A stretch of DNA of 64,000 nt, taken from Gemmatimonadota bacterium (GTDB lineage Bacteria > Gemmatimonadota > Gemmatimonadetes > Gemmatimonadales > GWC2-71-9). The stretch is from NCBI GenBank assembly GCA_016720805.1, contig JADKJZ010000003.1, forward strand, positions 1 through 64,000, read 5' to 3'. The notes under the pieces were generated by a model. That model did no database searches. It had not been told where the DNA came from and saw nothing but the letters and a program-made list of their open reading frames with translations. The position numbers and the translations under genes were made by a program. Below are positions 7,196-18,887 of this stretch, piece by piece. Position 1 is the stretch's first letter, and every line of letters starts with the position of its first letter.

Positions 7196-9697
7196 GTGTT
7201 GCCAATTGATGTCATCCTTCCCGCGCTTCGGGCTGCACTCGCCGAGGCGCGGCGCGCGGTGCTGGTCGCGCCCCCGGGCGCCGGCAAGACGACGCGCGTG
7301 CCGCTGGCGTTGCTCGATGCGCCGTGGCTAGGTAATCGGCGCATCGTGATGTTGGAGCCGCGTCGGCTCGCCACGCGTGCTGCGGCGACCTACATGGCGG
7401 GGTTGCTTGGCGAGCGGGTCGGGCAACGCGTCGGCTACCGGATGCGGCAAGACACCAAGGTCAGCAGCGCCACGCGCATCGAGGTGGTGACCGAGGGGAT
7501 TCTCACCCGCATGCTGCAGGACGACCCGACGCTCGACGGGATCGGTGCCGTGTTGTTCGACGAGTACCACGAGCGCTCGCTGGTGGCCGACACCGGACTG
7601 GCGCTCACGCTGGCCGCTGCCGAACTCTTCCGTGACGACCTGCGGTTGCTGGTGATGTCGGCGACCCTCGATGGCGCGGCCGTCGCGACGCTGCTCGGCG
7701 ACGCGCCGCTGCTCGAGAGCGAGGGGCGCGCCTTCCCGGTTGAGACCAGGCATGCTCCTGCGCGGAGCGGTGTGCGGCTCGAGGCGCACGTGGCCCAGGT
7801 GGTGCGGGAGGTGCTCGCCACCGAGACGGGCTCGGTGCTGGTCTTCCTCCCTGGTGCCGGCGAGATCCGCCGAGTCGAGTCGCTGCTGCGGGACGGGGTG
7901 TTGCCGAGTGATGTCAGTGTGCAGCCGCTCTACGGGATGATGGAGGGGAGCGCGCAGGATGCGGCGATCGCCCCGGCGCCGGCGGGGCGGCGGAAGGTGG
8001 TGCTGGCCACATCGATTGCTGAGACGTCGCTCACGATCGATGGCATTCGGGTGGTGGTCGACGGCGGAATGATGCGGATTCCGCGCTTCTCGCCGCGCAC
8101 CGGAATGACCCACCTCGAGACGGTGCGGGTGTCGCGTGCCTCGGCCGATCAGCGGCGCGGCCGCGCCGGGCGCCTGATGCCCGGCATCTGCGTCCGCTGC
8201 TGGAGCGCCGGGGAAGAGGCGGGGCTGGTGCCGCAGACGCGCGCGGAGATCCTCGACAGCGACCTGGCACCGCTGGCGCTTGATCTGGCGGCTACAGGCT
8301 TTGCGGACCCGACCGCCTTGCGTTGGCTCGACGCGCCGCCCGCCGCGGCGTTCGCGCAGGGGCGCGACCTGCTCACCTTGCTCGGCGCGCTCGATGGCGC
8401 GGGTGCCCTGACCGCACACGGTCAGGCGATGGCCGGACTCGGCACCCATCCGCGTTTGGCGCATCTGTTGTTGCGCGCGCGTGAGGGTGGGGCATCGACG
8501 CTGGCGCGCGCGGCGGCGCTGGTGGCGCTGCTCGACGAGAAGGATCCGCTCCGCGGCACGATGGGGCCACCCCCGGCGGACTTGGCGCTGCGACTCGACT
8601 TGCTCGATCGGCGGAGCACCGAGGGAGCCGGAACTCTTGGGGCGACGGTGGATCGCGGAGCGCTCGAGCGAGTGCGCACCACAGCGGCCTCGTGGCGGCA
8701 GCGGGTGGGGAACGCACAGGGTGCTGGCGCAGTATGGTCCGACGGCGTCCTGCTCGCGCTGGCGTATCCGGAACGCGTGGCCCGGCAGCGTGGTGGGCCA
8801 GGGCGCTTCCTGTTGCGCAACGGGCGCGGCGCCACCTTGCCGGCGACCGACCCGCTGGCGCACGAGGCGTGGCTGGCGATTGCGGCGATCGAGGATGTCG
8901 GACGCGAAGGGCAGATCCGGCTGGCGGCTGCGCTCGACATCGCCGAGCTGCTGGTGCATGCGAGCGAGCAGGTCGAAGTGGTCGACGAAGTGACATGGGA
9001 CGACGTGAGTGATGCTGTTGTCGCGCGGTGCCAGCATCGGCTCGGCGCATTGGTGCTGCGCGAGCAGCCGCTGCGCGAGGTCGATGCCGAGGCCGTTCGG
9101 GGTGCGTTGTTGCAGGCTATTGCGGCTCGCGGCCTCGAGGCGCTGCCGTGGTCGGCCGGCGCGACGCAGCTGCGGCAGCGGCTGCATTTTCTGCACGCCC
9201 TCGACGCGCGCTGGCCCGACGTGAACGACGCTGCGTTGCTCGCGACATTGCCTGATTGGCTCGGTCCGAAGCTCACCGGCGTGCGAAAGCTTGCGGCCAT
9301 CGCGCGGGTGGACCTTACCGGGGCGCTGCTCGACCACCTCGACTGGGAGCAGCGACGGCGGCTCGACGAACTCGCGCCGGAGCACGTCGAGGTGCCGACC
9401 GGCTCGCGGATACGCGTGGACTACGGCGATCCGGCGGCACCGGTGCTTGCCGTGCGGTTGCAGGAAGTGTTCGGCCTCCGCGAGACGCCGAAGGTCGGCG
9501 GTGGCGCGGTGCCGCTCACGATGCACCTGCTCTCACCTGCGCATCGTCCGATGCAGGTGACACGGGATCTGGCCAGCTTCTGGGCGACGGGGTATTTCGA
9601 CGTGCGGAAGGACCTGCGCGGGCGCTACCCGAAGCATCACTGGCCGGACGATCCGCTGACCGCGCCACCGGTCCGGGGCGCCAAGCGGCGGGGCTGA
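7196..9697 (+). CDS. hrpB: ATP-dependent RNA helicase HrpB
   Basis: This DExH-box helicase of about 833 residues has motif I APPGAGKTT near residues 23-31, DEYHERS (motif II), MSATLDG (motif III) and QRRGRAGR (motif VI). A winged-helix/ratchet region and the HrpB C-terminal domain (MQVTRDLASFW, then KDLRGRYPKHHWP at the end) follow. Length matches the family (about 810-850). The GTG at 7196 is preferred because the resulting N-terminus (LPIDVILPALRAAL) matches HrpB proteins; an ATG at 7148 would overlap the methyltransferase gene. Its physiological RNA target is unknown. It converges on the kinase gene with only 3 nt between stops. Confidence 0.93.
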   Translation: MLPIDVILPALRAALAEARRAVLVAPPGAGKTTRVPLALLDAPWLGNRRIVMLEPRRLATRAAATYMAGLLGERVGQRVGYRMRQDTKVSSATRIEVVTEGILTRMLQDDPTLDGIGAVLFDEYHERSLVADTGLALTLAAAELFRDDLRLLVMSATLDGAAVATLLGDAPLLESEGRAFPVETRHAPARSGVRLEAHVAQVVREVLATETGSVLVFLPGAGEIRRVESLLRDGVLPSDVSVQPLYGMMEGSAQDAAIAPAPAGRRKVVLATSIAETSLTIDGIRVVVDGGMMRIPRFSPRTGMTHLETVRVSRASADQRRGRAGRLMPGICVRCWSAGEEAGLVPQTRAEILDSDLAPLALDLAATGFADPTALRWLDAPPAAAFAQGRDLLTLLGALDGAGALTAHGQAMAGLGTHPRLAHLLLRAREGGASTLARAAALVALLDEKDPLRGTMGPPPADLALRLDLLDRRSTEGAGTLGATVDRGALERVRTTAASWRQRVGNAQGAGAVWSDGVLLALAYPERVARQRGGPGRFLLRNGRGATLPATDPLAHEAWLAIAAIEDVGREGQIRLAAALDIAELLVHASEQVEVVDEVTWDDVSDAVVARCQHRLGALVLREQPLREVDAEAVRGALLQAIAARGLEALPWSAGATQLRQRLHFLHALDARWPDVNDAALLATLPDWLGPKLTGVRKLAAIARVDLTGALLDHLDWEQRRRLDELAPEHVEVPTGSRIRVDYGDPAAPVLAVRLQEVFGLRETPKVGGGAVPLTMHLLSPAHRPMQVTRDLASFWATGYFDVRKDLRGRYPKHHWPDDPLTAPPVRGAKRRG

Positions 9698-9700
9698 GCG

Positions 9701-12667
<2,967 letters not shown>

Positions 12668-12678
12668 GGTGAACTATA
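12668..12678 (-). promoter_or_regulatory. Putative -10 box of the multi-PAS kinase gene
   Basis: TATAGT (12673-12678, minus strand) ends 5 nt before the ATG, the same hexamer and nearly the same spacing as at 49902. No good -35 is visible 16-18 nt upstream, so support is limited. Confidence 0.35.
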
Positions 12679-12737
12679 CCCGGTCGGTCGCCGAGGACCA
12701 GCTTGCGGCGCGAAGGGGGGAGCGCCGCCCGACGCGA

Positions 12738-12763
12738 CCGCCACACCAAGGTGGGCATGGCGG
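12738..12763. terminator. Weak imperfect hairpin between the barrel gene and the kinase gene
   Basis: CCGCCA (12738-12743) pairs with TGGCGG (12758-12763), with inner CACC/GGTG and a 4-nt bulge. It lies just after the stop of the minus-strand gene at 12774 and could end its transcript. No U-tract is seen. Confidence 0.3.
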
Positions 12764-12773
12764 CCGCATGGCA

Positions 12774-13286
12774 CTAGAACCGCAGGCCGACGGTGATCGG
12801 GATCAGCGTCGACTTCGGATCGCCGAAGCCGTACATCAGGCGGCCTTCCGCGAAGAGGTTCTTCCCGAAGCGGATGCCCATGCCGGCCGTCATCGCCGGA
12901 TCGGAATTGGTGTTGGTGAAGCGGACGCCGCTGACGACGGCCTGATTCTCGTTGCGCACAATGCCGACGCCGCCGATGACATACGCCATCGGGGAGACGT
13001 CCAGATCCGCGCGCACGAAGGCGGCGAAGACGTTGGCGTGGGCGTCGGTGAAGGCGTCCTGATTCAGCCGATGCAGCGAGGCGTGCAGCTTGAAGGCCAC
13101 CTTCGAGTCCAGCGCGCGATAGCCGATGGAGGCGGCGCCGTGGAAGCCGGTCTCGTAGAGGTCGGCAGTGTTGCCCATCGGGATCGTCACGCCGCCGCCG
13201 AGGGTTGTTTCGAACGAACCACCCTGGGCCGAGGCAAGGGTCGGCACGGTGGCGGCAAGAAGGGCAGCGAAGAGAACGGTGCGCAT
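12774..13286 (-). CDS. Outer-membrane beta-barrel protein
   Basis: This 170-residue protein has a signal peptide (MRTVLFAALLAATVPTLASA, then Q) and about eight amphipathic strands, ending ...ITVGLRF with a C-terminal Phe. The pattern (TTLGGGVTIPMGN, AYVIGGVGIVRNEN, GMGIRFGKNLFAEGRLMYGF) is typical of the OMP_b-brl/OmpW-like small barrel families and resembles the gene at 44814 (GVTTPMGDFGD, YVIGSVGYL). The start is set by AGGAG 7 nt upstream. The function is not known. It is separate from the kinase gene and is probably its own transcription unit. Confidence 0.82.
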   Translation of the reverse strand: MRTVLFAALLAATVPTLASAQGGSFETTLGGGVTIPMGNTADLYETGFHGAASIGYRALDSKVAFKLHASLHRLNQDAFTDAHANVFAAFVRADLDVSPMAYVIGGVGIVRNENQAVVSGVRFTNTNSDPAMTAGMGIRFGKNLFAEGRLMYGFGDPKSTLIPITVGLRF

Positions 13287-13371
13287 GCGGATGCTCCTGG
13301 TGAAGGTCCCACCGCGTTGGGCGGTGGTACTAACCAGAGAACACGTCCGAGTGTGCGGATGGCACACACAA

Positions 13372-14310
13372 CTATTTCGGCTTGAAACGTTCTCCATCGT
13401 TGGGTGGAGTCCACGGACGCTTCGGTTCGAAGGTTTGCCACAGCAGTGCCGACACCTTGCGCAGGAGGGTGTAGCCCTGATTCGACGCGAGATAGGTGGT
13501 GTCCTGCTGGTTGCGCGTGATGACCGCGAAGACGTAGTCGCCGCTCGGGGCGTTCACGAGCACCACTTCCGAGCGCGAGCGATCGACGGCCCCCTGCTTC
13601 GACGCGGCTTGCACCCAGGGTGGGATGGCGGAGAGTGCTTCGCCGGTGAAGTAGATGCGCGTCAGGTGTCGATACATCTCGGCCGATGCCGCCGGTGACA
13701 CCGCCTTCCCGTCGCGAATGCGCACCACCAGTTCGGCGATTTCGCGCGGCGTGGTCTGGCCCCATCCCATCGCGGCGCGGTTGGCCTGACGCCCCGGGGT
13801 CCGCGAGTTCATGCGGGTCGAATCGAAGCCGTTGGTCGCGAGCCAGTTGTTGATGACGGTGCCGCCGCCGACGAGCGACTGGAGCCAGAGCGCGGCGGCG
13901 TTGTCCGAGGTGGTGATCATCATCAACGCGACCTGCGAGAGGGGCACCTTGACGCCATCCCGCAACTTGTCGAAGAGATCGTCCTCGCCGTTGTAGCGCA
14001 GCGAGTCACTCCACGTCAGCGTTGTGTCAAAGCGCAGCGCACCTTGCTGCATCCGGTCGAAGAGGGTGGCGAGGATCGGCACCTTGATCATGGACGCCGT
14101 GGGGAAGAGCTCGTCGGCGCGGATGACGGCCCCGCGACCGCTCTTCAGGTGACGGACATAGATGCCGACGTCGCCCTGCACCGCGCTGGCCAGCGCGTGG
14201 AGCTTGGCTTCCAGCGCCTGGTCGCGTTTCACGGCCGGCCACTGGCTCTGGGCGGCGAGCGGGGCGGCGGTCAGGAGGAGGAGGAGGGTGGTGCATCGAA
14301 GAAGGCGCAT
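13372..14310 (-). CDS. Class A beta-lactamase-like serine hydrolase (Beta-lactamase2 family)
   Basis: This 312-residue exported protein has a signal peptide (MRLLRCTTLLLLLTAAPLAA, then Q). Ser73-Met-Ile-Lys76 is the SxxK active site and Ser135-Asp-Asn137 the SDN motif. In the place of the usual KTG triad there is KQG (238-240), and no omega-loop ExxLN (Glu166/Asn170 of class A) is visible between SDN and KQG. Without that Glu, fast hydrolysis of acyl-enzyme is doubtful, so it may be a slow lactamase, a peptidoglycan enzyme or a beta-lactam-binding protein. An upstream in-frame ATG at 14322 is an alternative start. Confidence 0.82.
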   Translation of the reverse strand: MRLLRCTTLLLLLTAAPLAAQSQWPAVKRDQALEAKLHALASAVQGDVGIYVRHLKSGRGAVIRADELFPTASMIKVPILATLFDRMQQGALRFDTTLTWSDSLRYNGEDDLFDKLRDGVKVPLSQVALMMITTSDNAAALWLQSLVGGGTVINNWLATNGFDSTRMNSRTPGRQANRAAMGWGQTTPREIAELVVRIRDGKAVSPAASAEMYRHLTRIYFTGEALSAIPPWVQAASKQGAVDRSRSEVVLVNAPSGDYVFAVITRNQQDTTYLASNQGYTLLRKVSALLWQTFEPKRPWTPPNDGERFKPK

Positions 14311-14428
14311 CGGGCATCTCATCGGGATGGGGCGGGGCACGACGGGGAATACCTGATAATAGCTGCGAAACCGGGGTAGACTTCCGCCCGCCCGAAACCC
14401 CTCCGGAATCCGTGCCGTACAGGCTCCC

Positions 14429-14456
14429 GTTCGCCGGTTGCCGTTCGCCGTTCGCC
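14429..14456. repeat. Heptamer tandem repeat, single arm (GTTCGCC type)
   Basis: GTTCGCC, GGTTGCC, GTTCGCC and GTTCGCC lie in tandem 31 nt upstream of the DUF5916 start. This is the reverse complement of the word at 789 and 16847. No facing arm is seen here. The rest of the 177-nt spacer holds nothing else I recognise. Confidence 0.7.
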
Positions 14457-14487
14457 GTCTACTCCCCACCCTCCCCCCGGACCTCCG

Positions 14488-16845
14488 ATGCTGTTGCTCG
14501 CCACTGCCCTGACCGCTGTGACCCTCGTGGTGCCCGGTGGGCCCGATCCCGATCCGCGGGTGCATTCGGGGCGTGCGGGACAGACGGCGGTGAAGCCGCC
14601 GAGACTGTCGGGGGTCACGACGGTCGACGGCGTGCTGGACGAGCCGATGTGGCGGCAGGCCGCGGTCCTGACCGGCTTCTCGCAGTTCACCCCGGTCGAC
14701 GGTGTGGCGGCGGGCGATTCGACCGAGGTCCTGGTCTGGTACTCGGCCACGGCGCTGCACATCGGCGTCCGGGCCTTCGCCCCGAGCGGCACCGTCCGGG
14801 CGACGCTGGCGGAGCGGGACCGGATCGGCAGCGATGACCAGGTGCAGCTGTACCTCTCGACCTTCAACGACGGGCGCCAGGCGTCGTACTTCGCCGTGAA
14901 TCCGCTGGGGGTACAGGCGGACGGCGCCCTGAACGAGAGCGGCGGCGTCTCCTGCGGGATGATGGGGTGCGGCGCCTCGACGCGGCAGTCCCCCGATCTG
15001 TCACAGGATTTTGTCTGGACGTCCAAAGGGTCGCTCACGGAGGACGGCTACATCGTCGAGATGCGGATCCCGTTCAAGAGCATCCGGATGCAGGGGAGCA
15101 AGGTGCAGACCTGGGGCATCAACCTGCTGCGCAAGGTCCAACGGAGCGGGCAGGAACAGACGTGGACCACGACGAAGCTGGCGGCGTCGTCCTTCCTGGC
15201 CCAGTCGGGCCGACTGGAAGGGCTGACGGACCTCGATGCCGGCCACGTGCTCGACATCATCCCGACGGTGACGTCGCGGGTGACGGGTGCACCGCCGTCG
15301 GGCAGCGGTCGATTCGACTACGGTGGGGGGACGCCGGAGTTCGGCGGCGACCTCCGCTACGGCGTGACCCCCAACCTGACGTTGCGCGCCACGGCGCATC
15401 CCGACTTCTCGCAGGTCGAAAGCGACGTCACGCAGTTCGCCTTCGATCCGCGGCAGGCGGTGCGCTACCCGGAGCGACGGCCGTTCTTCCTCGACGGCGT
15501 CGAACAGTTCGATGCTCCCTCCGGATTGATCTACACGCGCCGCATCGTGCAGCCGGTCTTCGCGACGAAGTTGACGGGCAAGGTCGGCAACACCCAGGTC
15601 GGCGCGATGGCGGCGGTTGACGACCAGGCCGGCTCGGCGTTCGACAGTCACCCGGTCTACGGGATTGTCCGCGCCTCCCACGACCTCGGCCCCGGCTCGC
15701 GGATCGCCGGGCTCTGGACCGAACAGCACGACGGCGACGCCAGCAACCGCGTCCTCGGCATCGACGGCCGCCTGGTGATCAAGGGAATCAACTCGCTGAC
15801 CTGGAGCGCGGCGTACGCCCACGACAACCGCAACGGCGTGGTGACCAACGCGCCGATCTTCAGTGCCGGGTTCCGGCGCGCGGGGCGCAACCTCCGGCTC
15901 AACTACTCAATGAACGCGGTGCCGGGCGACTTCATCACCCGCTCGGGGCTGATCGGCCAGCGCGACGTGGCCAACGTCGTCTTCGACCACAGCTACACCT
16001 GGCTCCTCGGCAAGAAGACGGTGGAGTCGGTGACCGGCGGCGTCTCGGTGCAGGGAACGTGGAAGTACGACAACTTCGTGCATGGCGGCGAGATCCTGAA
16101 CCGCTATCTCCACTTCAACTCGACGGCGCGGCTCAAGGGTGGCTGGAATGTCGGCGCATCGTACTTCGTCGAGACCTTCGGCTATGACTCGACGATCTAT
16201 CGCGGCGTCTATGTGCAGCAGGCCAACGGCGACGTCACGCCGTTCACCGGCGGCGGGCAGCGGCTGCCGAACAGCGACTACGTCCTGCAGTTCAACACCC
16301 CGGCATGGAAGCACTTCGACTTCAGCGGCTTCACCCTCGTGGGGCTGAACGACGAGAACTACGCCGAGTGGTCGTCGGGGCGTTTGTTCACGACCAACCT
16401 CGGGATGAACATCCGGCCGAACGACCAGCTCCGGCTCGGCTTCTCGGTCAACGAGAACCGCGTCTATCGCGCGACCGATCACAGCCGCGTCCTGTTGCAG
16501 GACGTGCTGGTCGGCCGGATTGAATACCAGATCTCGCGTGCGATGCAGATCCGGCTGATCACCCAGTATTCGATCGATACGCGCGATTCGCTGCGTGATG
16601 ACGGCCGCACCAATCTCCCGCTGGTGGTGAAGGAGGGCAACGCGTTCGTCCCCGCCGCCGCGTACGATCGACGCGGCCTGCAGGCCAACTTCCTCTTCAC
16701 CTACCTGCCGAACCCGGGCACGGTGATGTACCTCGGCTACGGCAACCTCCGCCAGCGGCCCGACCTCGATGGGCGGGCGGCGCTGGGGCCGACGCGGAGC
16801 GACTTCTTCTTGAAGCTGAGCTATTTGCTCAAGATGAGGGGATAG
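14488..16845 (+). CDS. Exported carbohydrate-binding-like protein with DUF5916 barrel
   Basis: This 785-residue protein has a short hydrophobic leader (MLLLATALTAVTLVV), then a CBM9-like/DOMON-type beta-sandwich at about residues 30-240 (PRLSGVTTVDGVLDEPMWRQ, ATALHIGVRAFAP, DGYIVEMRIPFKSIR). A DUF5916 region of about 500 residues follows, beginning around FGGDLRYGVTPNLTLRATA and RYPERRPFFLDGVEQF. The C-terminal strands end in SDFFLKLSYLLKMRG, consistent with an outer membrane barrel. This two-domain arrangement is common in Gemmatimonadota and Bacteroidota but has no established substrate. It is transcribed alone and converges on the amidoligase operon across a heptamer-repeat hairpin. Confidence 0.87.
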   Translation: MLLLATALTAVTLVVPGGPDPDPRVHSGRAGQTAVKPPRLSGVTTVDGVLDEPMWRQAAVLTGFSQFTPVDGVAAGDSTEVLVWYSATALHIGVRAFAPSGTVRATLAERDRIGSDDQVQLYLSTFNDGRQASYFAVNPLGVQADGALNESGGVSCGMMGCGASTRQSPDLSQDFVWTSKGSLTEDGYIVEMRIPFKSIRMQGSKVQTWGINLLRKVQRSGQEQTWTTTKLAASSFLAQSGRLEGLTDLDAGHVLDIIPTVTSRVTGAPPSGSGRFDYGGGTPEFGGDLRYGVTPNLTLRATAHPDFSQVESDVTQFAFDPRQAVRYPERRPFFLDGVEQFDAPSGLIYTRRIVQPVFATKLTGKVGNTQVGAMAAVDDQAGSAFDSHPVYGIVRASHDLGPGSRIAGLWTEQHDGDASNRVLGIDGRLVIKGINSLTWSAAYAHDNRNGVVTNAPIFSAGFRRAGRNLRLNYSMNAVPGDFITRSGLIGQRDVANVVFDHSYTWLLGKKTVESVTGGVSVQGTWKYDNFVHGGEILNRYLHFNSTARLKGGWNVGASYFVETFGYDSTIYRGVYVQQANGDVTPFTGGGQRLPNSDYVLQFNTPAWKHFDFSGFTLVGLNDENYAEWSSGRLFTTNLGMNIRPNDQLRLGFSVNENRVYRATDHSRVLLQDVLVGRIEYQISRAMQIRLITQYSIDTRDSLRDDGRTNLPLVVKEGNAFVPAAAYDRRGLQANFLFTYLPNPGTVMYLGYGNLRQRPDLDGRAALGPTRSDFFLKLSYLLKMRG

Positions 16846-16846
16846 C

Positions 16847-16969
16847 GGCGAACAGCGAACAGCGAACAGCGAACAGCGAAGCGTGAGACGTGAGGGAGAG
16901 GGTGAGGGGATGATCTTCCCGCACCCCTCACCTCTCGCTCGCTTTCCCGTTCGCCGTTCGCTGTTCGCC
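16847..16969. repeat. Facing heptamer arms (AGCGAAC / GTTCGCT) between convergent genes
   Basis: The left arm (16847-16909) holds GGCGAAC, three AGCGAAC and then drifting 7-mers (AGCGAAG, CGTGAGA, CGTGAGG). The right arm (16924-16969) ends GTTCGCC, GTTCGCT, GTTCGCC. Inner parts also match (GTGAGGGG with CCCCTCAC). The structure fills the whole gap between the DUF5916 gene and the C26 hydrolase gene and probably ends both transcripts. Confidence 0.8.
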
Positions 16970-16970
16970 G

Positions 16971-17735
16971 TCAGGCCAGCCTGCTGCTCCCGTTCGCCGC
17001 ATCGACGAACGCCTCGAAGAGGCGGCCGACGCCGACGTCACCGCCTTCGAACATTTCGGGGTGCCACTGGACGCCGACGGCGAAGCCTTCCGTGGCTTCC
17101 GCGGCCTCGATGAGGCCGTCGGGGGCGGTGGCGGTGGCGACCAGGTTGTAGCCGAGGGTGCGGATTCCCTGGTGGTGCATCGAATTCACCGACACGGCAC
17201 CGTGCCCGAGGGCTTCGCCGAGGCGGGAATCGCCGCGGACTTCGACGTCGTGGGCCCGGTGTTCACGGGCCCAGCCGGCCGTCGGGAAGAAGTCGTGCTT
17301 GAGCGACTCGGGGCGTTCCTCGGCGAGGTCCTGCCAGAGGGAGCCGCCGAGCGCGACGTTGAGCACTTGCAGGCCGCGGCAGAGGCCGAGCAGCGGCTTG
17401 GCGTCCTTGACGGCCCAGCGGGCGATCACCAGTTCGGAGGTGTCCCGGGCGGGGTCGAGGCGGCCGAGCTTTTCGTGGCGCGGGGTGCGGTAGTAGGCAG
17501 GGTCGATATCGACGCCGCCGGGAATGAGCACCCCGTCGATCCGCTCGTAAATGGCCCGGAGGGTGGCCGGGTCCTCGGCCAGCAGGGGGATCAGCACGGG
17601 AACGCCGCCCGCCGCCATCACGGCGTGGACGTAGCGCTGGTTCATCACCCAGGAGACGGGGAGGTCCTGGGGGATGCCGTCGATGGCGTGCAGGGTCTGC
17701 GTTGTCACCCCGATGAGGGGTCTGGTCCGGGCCAT
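16971..17735 (-). CDS. Class I glutamine amidotransferase-like gamma-glutamyl hydrolase (peptidase C26, PuuD-like)
   Basis: This 254-residue protein has the C26 signature: GVLIPGGVDIDPAYY at residues 68-82, nucleophile Cys119 in LLGLCRGLQVLN, His225 and Glu227 in VQWHPE, and VNSMHHQGI between them. Family members such as PuuD cut gamma-glutamyl amide bonds. It is the last gene of the five-gene operon, its ATG following the GCS2 stop directly (TAGATG). Next to three amide-forming ligases it could remove a gamma-glutamyl group from an intermediate or recycle the product. The substrate is not known. Confidence 0.9.
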   Translation of the reverse strand: MARTRPLIGVTTQTLHAIDGIPQDLPVSWVMNQRYVHAVMAAGGVPVLIPLLAEDPATLRAIYERIDGVLIPGGVDIDPAYYRTPRHEKLGRLDPARDTSELVIARWAVKDAKPLLGLCRGLQVLNVALGGSLWQDLAEERPESLKHDFFPTAGWAREHRAHDVEVRGDSRLGEALGHGAVSVNSMHHQGIRTLGYNLVATATAPDGLIEAAEATEGFAVGVQWHPEMFEGGDVGVGRLFEAFVDAANGSSRLA

Positions 17736-18887
17736 CTACCGCACTCCTTCCGCTGTTTCTGCCACGAGGCGATCCACCACGTCGTGAAGATTGCCAGTTT
17801 CGCGCCACGTCGCCAGCTGGCGGTCCGCCGAGGTCCCCTCGTTGAGGATCTTGTAGGCGTACTCGACCTCCTTCCGGGAGCCGAGCTCGTCGAGGACGTC
17901 GTCGAGGAACCACTCGATCAGCTCGCGGATCAGGTCGCGGGCGGGGAACTCCTCGCCCTTGCCGAGGTCGATCAGCTTCCCTTCGAGGCCGTAGCGGATC
18001 GCCCGCCACTTGTTCTCCTCGATGAAGTGCACCGAGTACTGCCGGAAGGTCAGGTTGTCGCGGCGCAGCTTCCACAGCTTGAAGCAGATCGCCTGGAAGA
18101 TGGCGCCGATGCAGACGGCCTCGTCGACGCGGGTGCAGATGTCGCAGATCCGGAACTCGAGCGTCGGGTAGCTCCAGCTCGGCCGCACGTCCCACCAGAT
18201 CTTCGAGGCGTTGGGGATCGAGTTGGTCTTGACCGACAGGTTGACCAGCGACTCGAAATCGTTCCACGACTCCATCGTGCGCGGGATACCGGTGCGCGGG
18301 AAGTTGCGGAAGACGACGCTGCGGTAGCTCTTGAGGCCGGTATTGCGGCCGAACCAGAACGGCGACGAGGTCGAGAGCGCGAGGACGTGCGGCAGGAAAT
18401 AGCGGCAGACGTTCATCGCATCGATGAGGAACTCGCGGTCCTCGATGCCGATGTGCACGTGGGTGCCGAAGATCAGCAGCCGCTGCGCGAGGTCCTGCAG
18501 GTCCTCCTTCACGCCGGCGTAGCGATCGAGCGGCGTGATCTCCTGATCCATCCACTTCGAGAAGGGGTGGGTGCCGGCGGCGGCGATCACCAGGCCGTTC
18601 TTCGCGGCGAGGTCCATCACCATGCCGCGGAGCCGGACGATCTCCGCGCGCGCCTCCGCCGGGGTGTGGCAGACCTGGGTGCCGACCTCGACCATCGACT
18701 GGTGCAACTCCGGCTTGATCTCGCGGAGGATCGCGGTGTCGGCCTTGAGCATCTCGGTGATGTAGCTCTTCAGCTCGCGAGTCACCGGATCGATGATCTG
18801 GTACTCCTCCTCGATGCCGATCGTGAACGACGGCTGCTTCTCGTCATCGGGGCTCCACAACGAAAGTGGGGATGGTGGAGCCGCCAC
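17736..18887 (-). CDS. GCS2-type carboxylate-amine ligase (YbdK-like)
   Basis: This 383-residue enzyme belongs to the glutamate-cysteine ligase 2 family. It has TIGIEEEYQIID at residues 22-33, a FGTHVHIGIEDREF segment near 139 and TLEFRICDICTRVDEAV near 238, the metal- and ATP-binding strands of the fold. YbdK proteins (about 370 residues) condense a carboxylate, often glutamate, with an amine. The ATG at 18887 makes it overlap the upstream ATP-grasp gene by 44 nt; a TTG at 18860 would shorten the overlap. It is the third amide-bond-forming enzyme of the operon. Acceptor and donor cannot be deduced. Confidence 0.9.
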   Translation of the reverse strand: MAAPPSPLSLWSPDDEKQPSFTIGIEEEYQIIDPVTRELKSYITEMLKADTAILREIKPELHQSMVEVGTQVCHTPAEARAEIVRLRGMVMDLAAKNGLVIAAAGTHPFSKWMDQEITPLDRYAGVKEDLQDLAQRLLIFGTHVHIGIEDREFLIDAMNVCRYFLPHVLALSTSSPFWFGRNTGLKSYRSVVFRNFPRTGIPRTMESWNDFESLVNLSVKTNSIPNASKIWWDVRPSWSYPTLEFRICDICTRVDEAVCIGAIFQAICFKLWKLRRDNLTFRQYSVHFIEENKWRAIRYGLEGKLIDLGKGEEFPARDLIRELIEWFLDDVLDELGSRKEVEYAYKILNEGTSADRQLATWRETGNLHDVVDRLVAETAEGVR

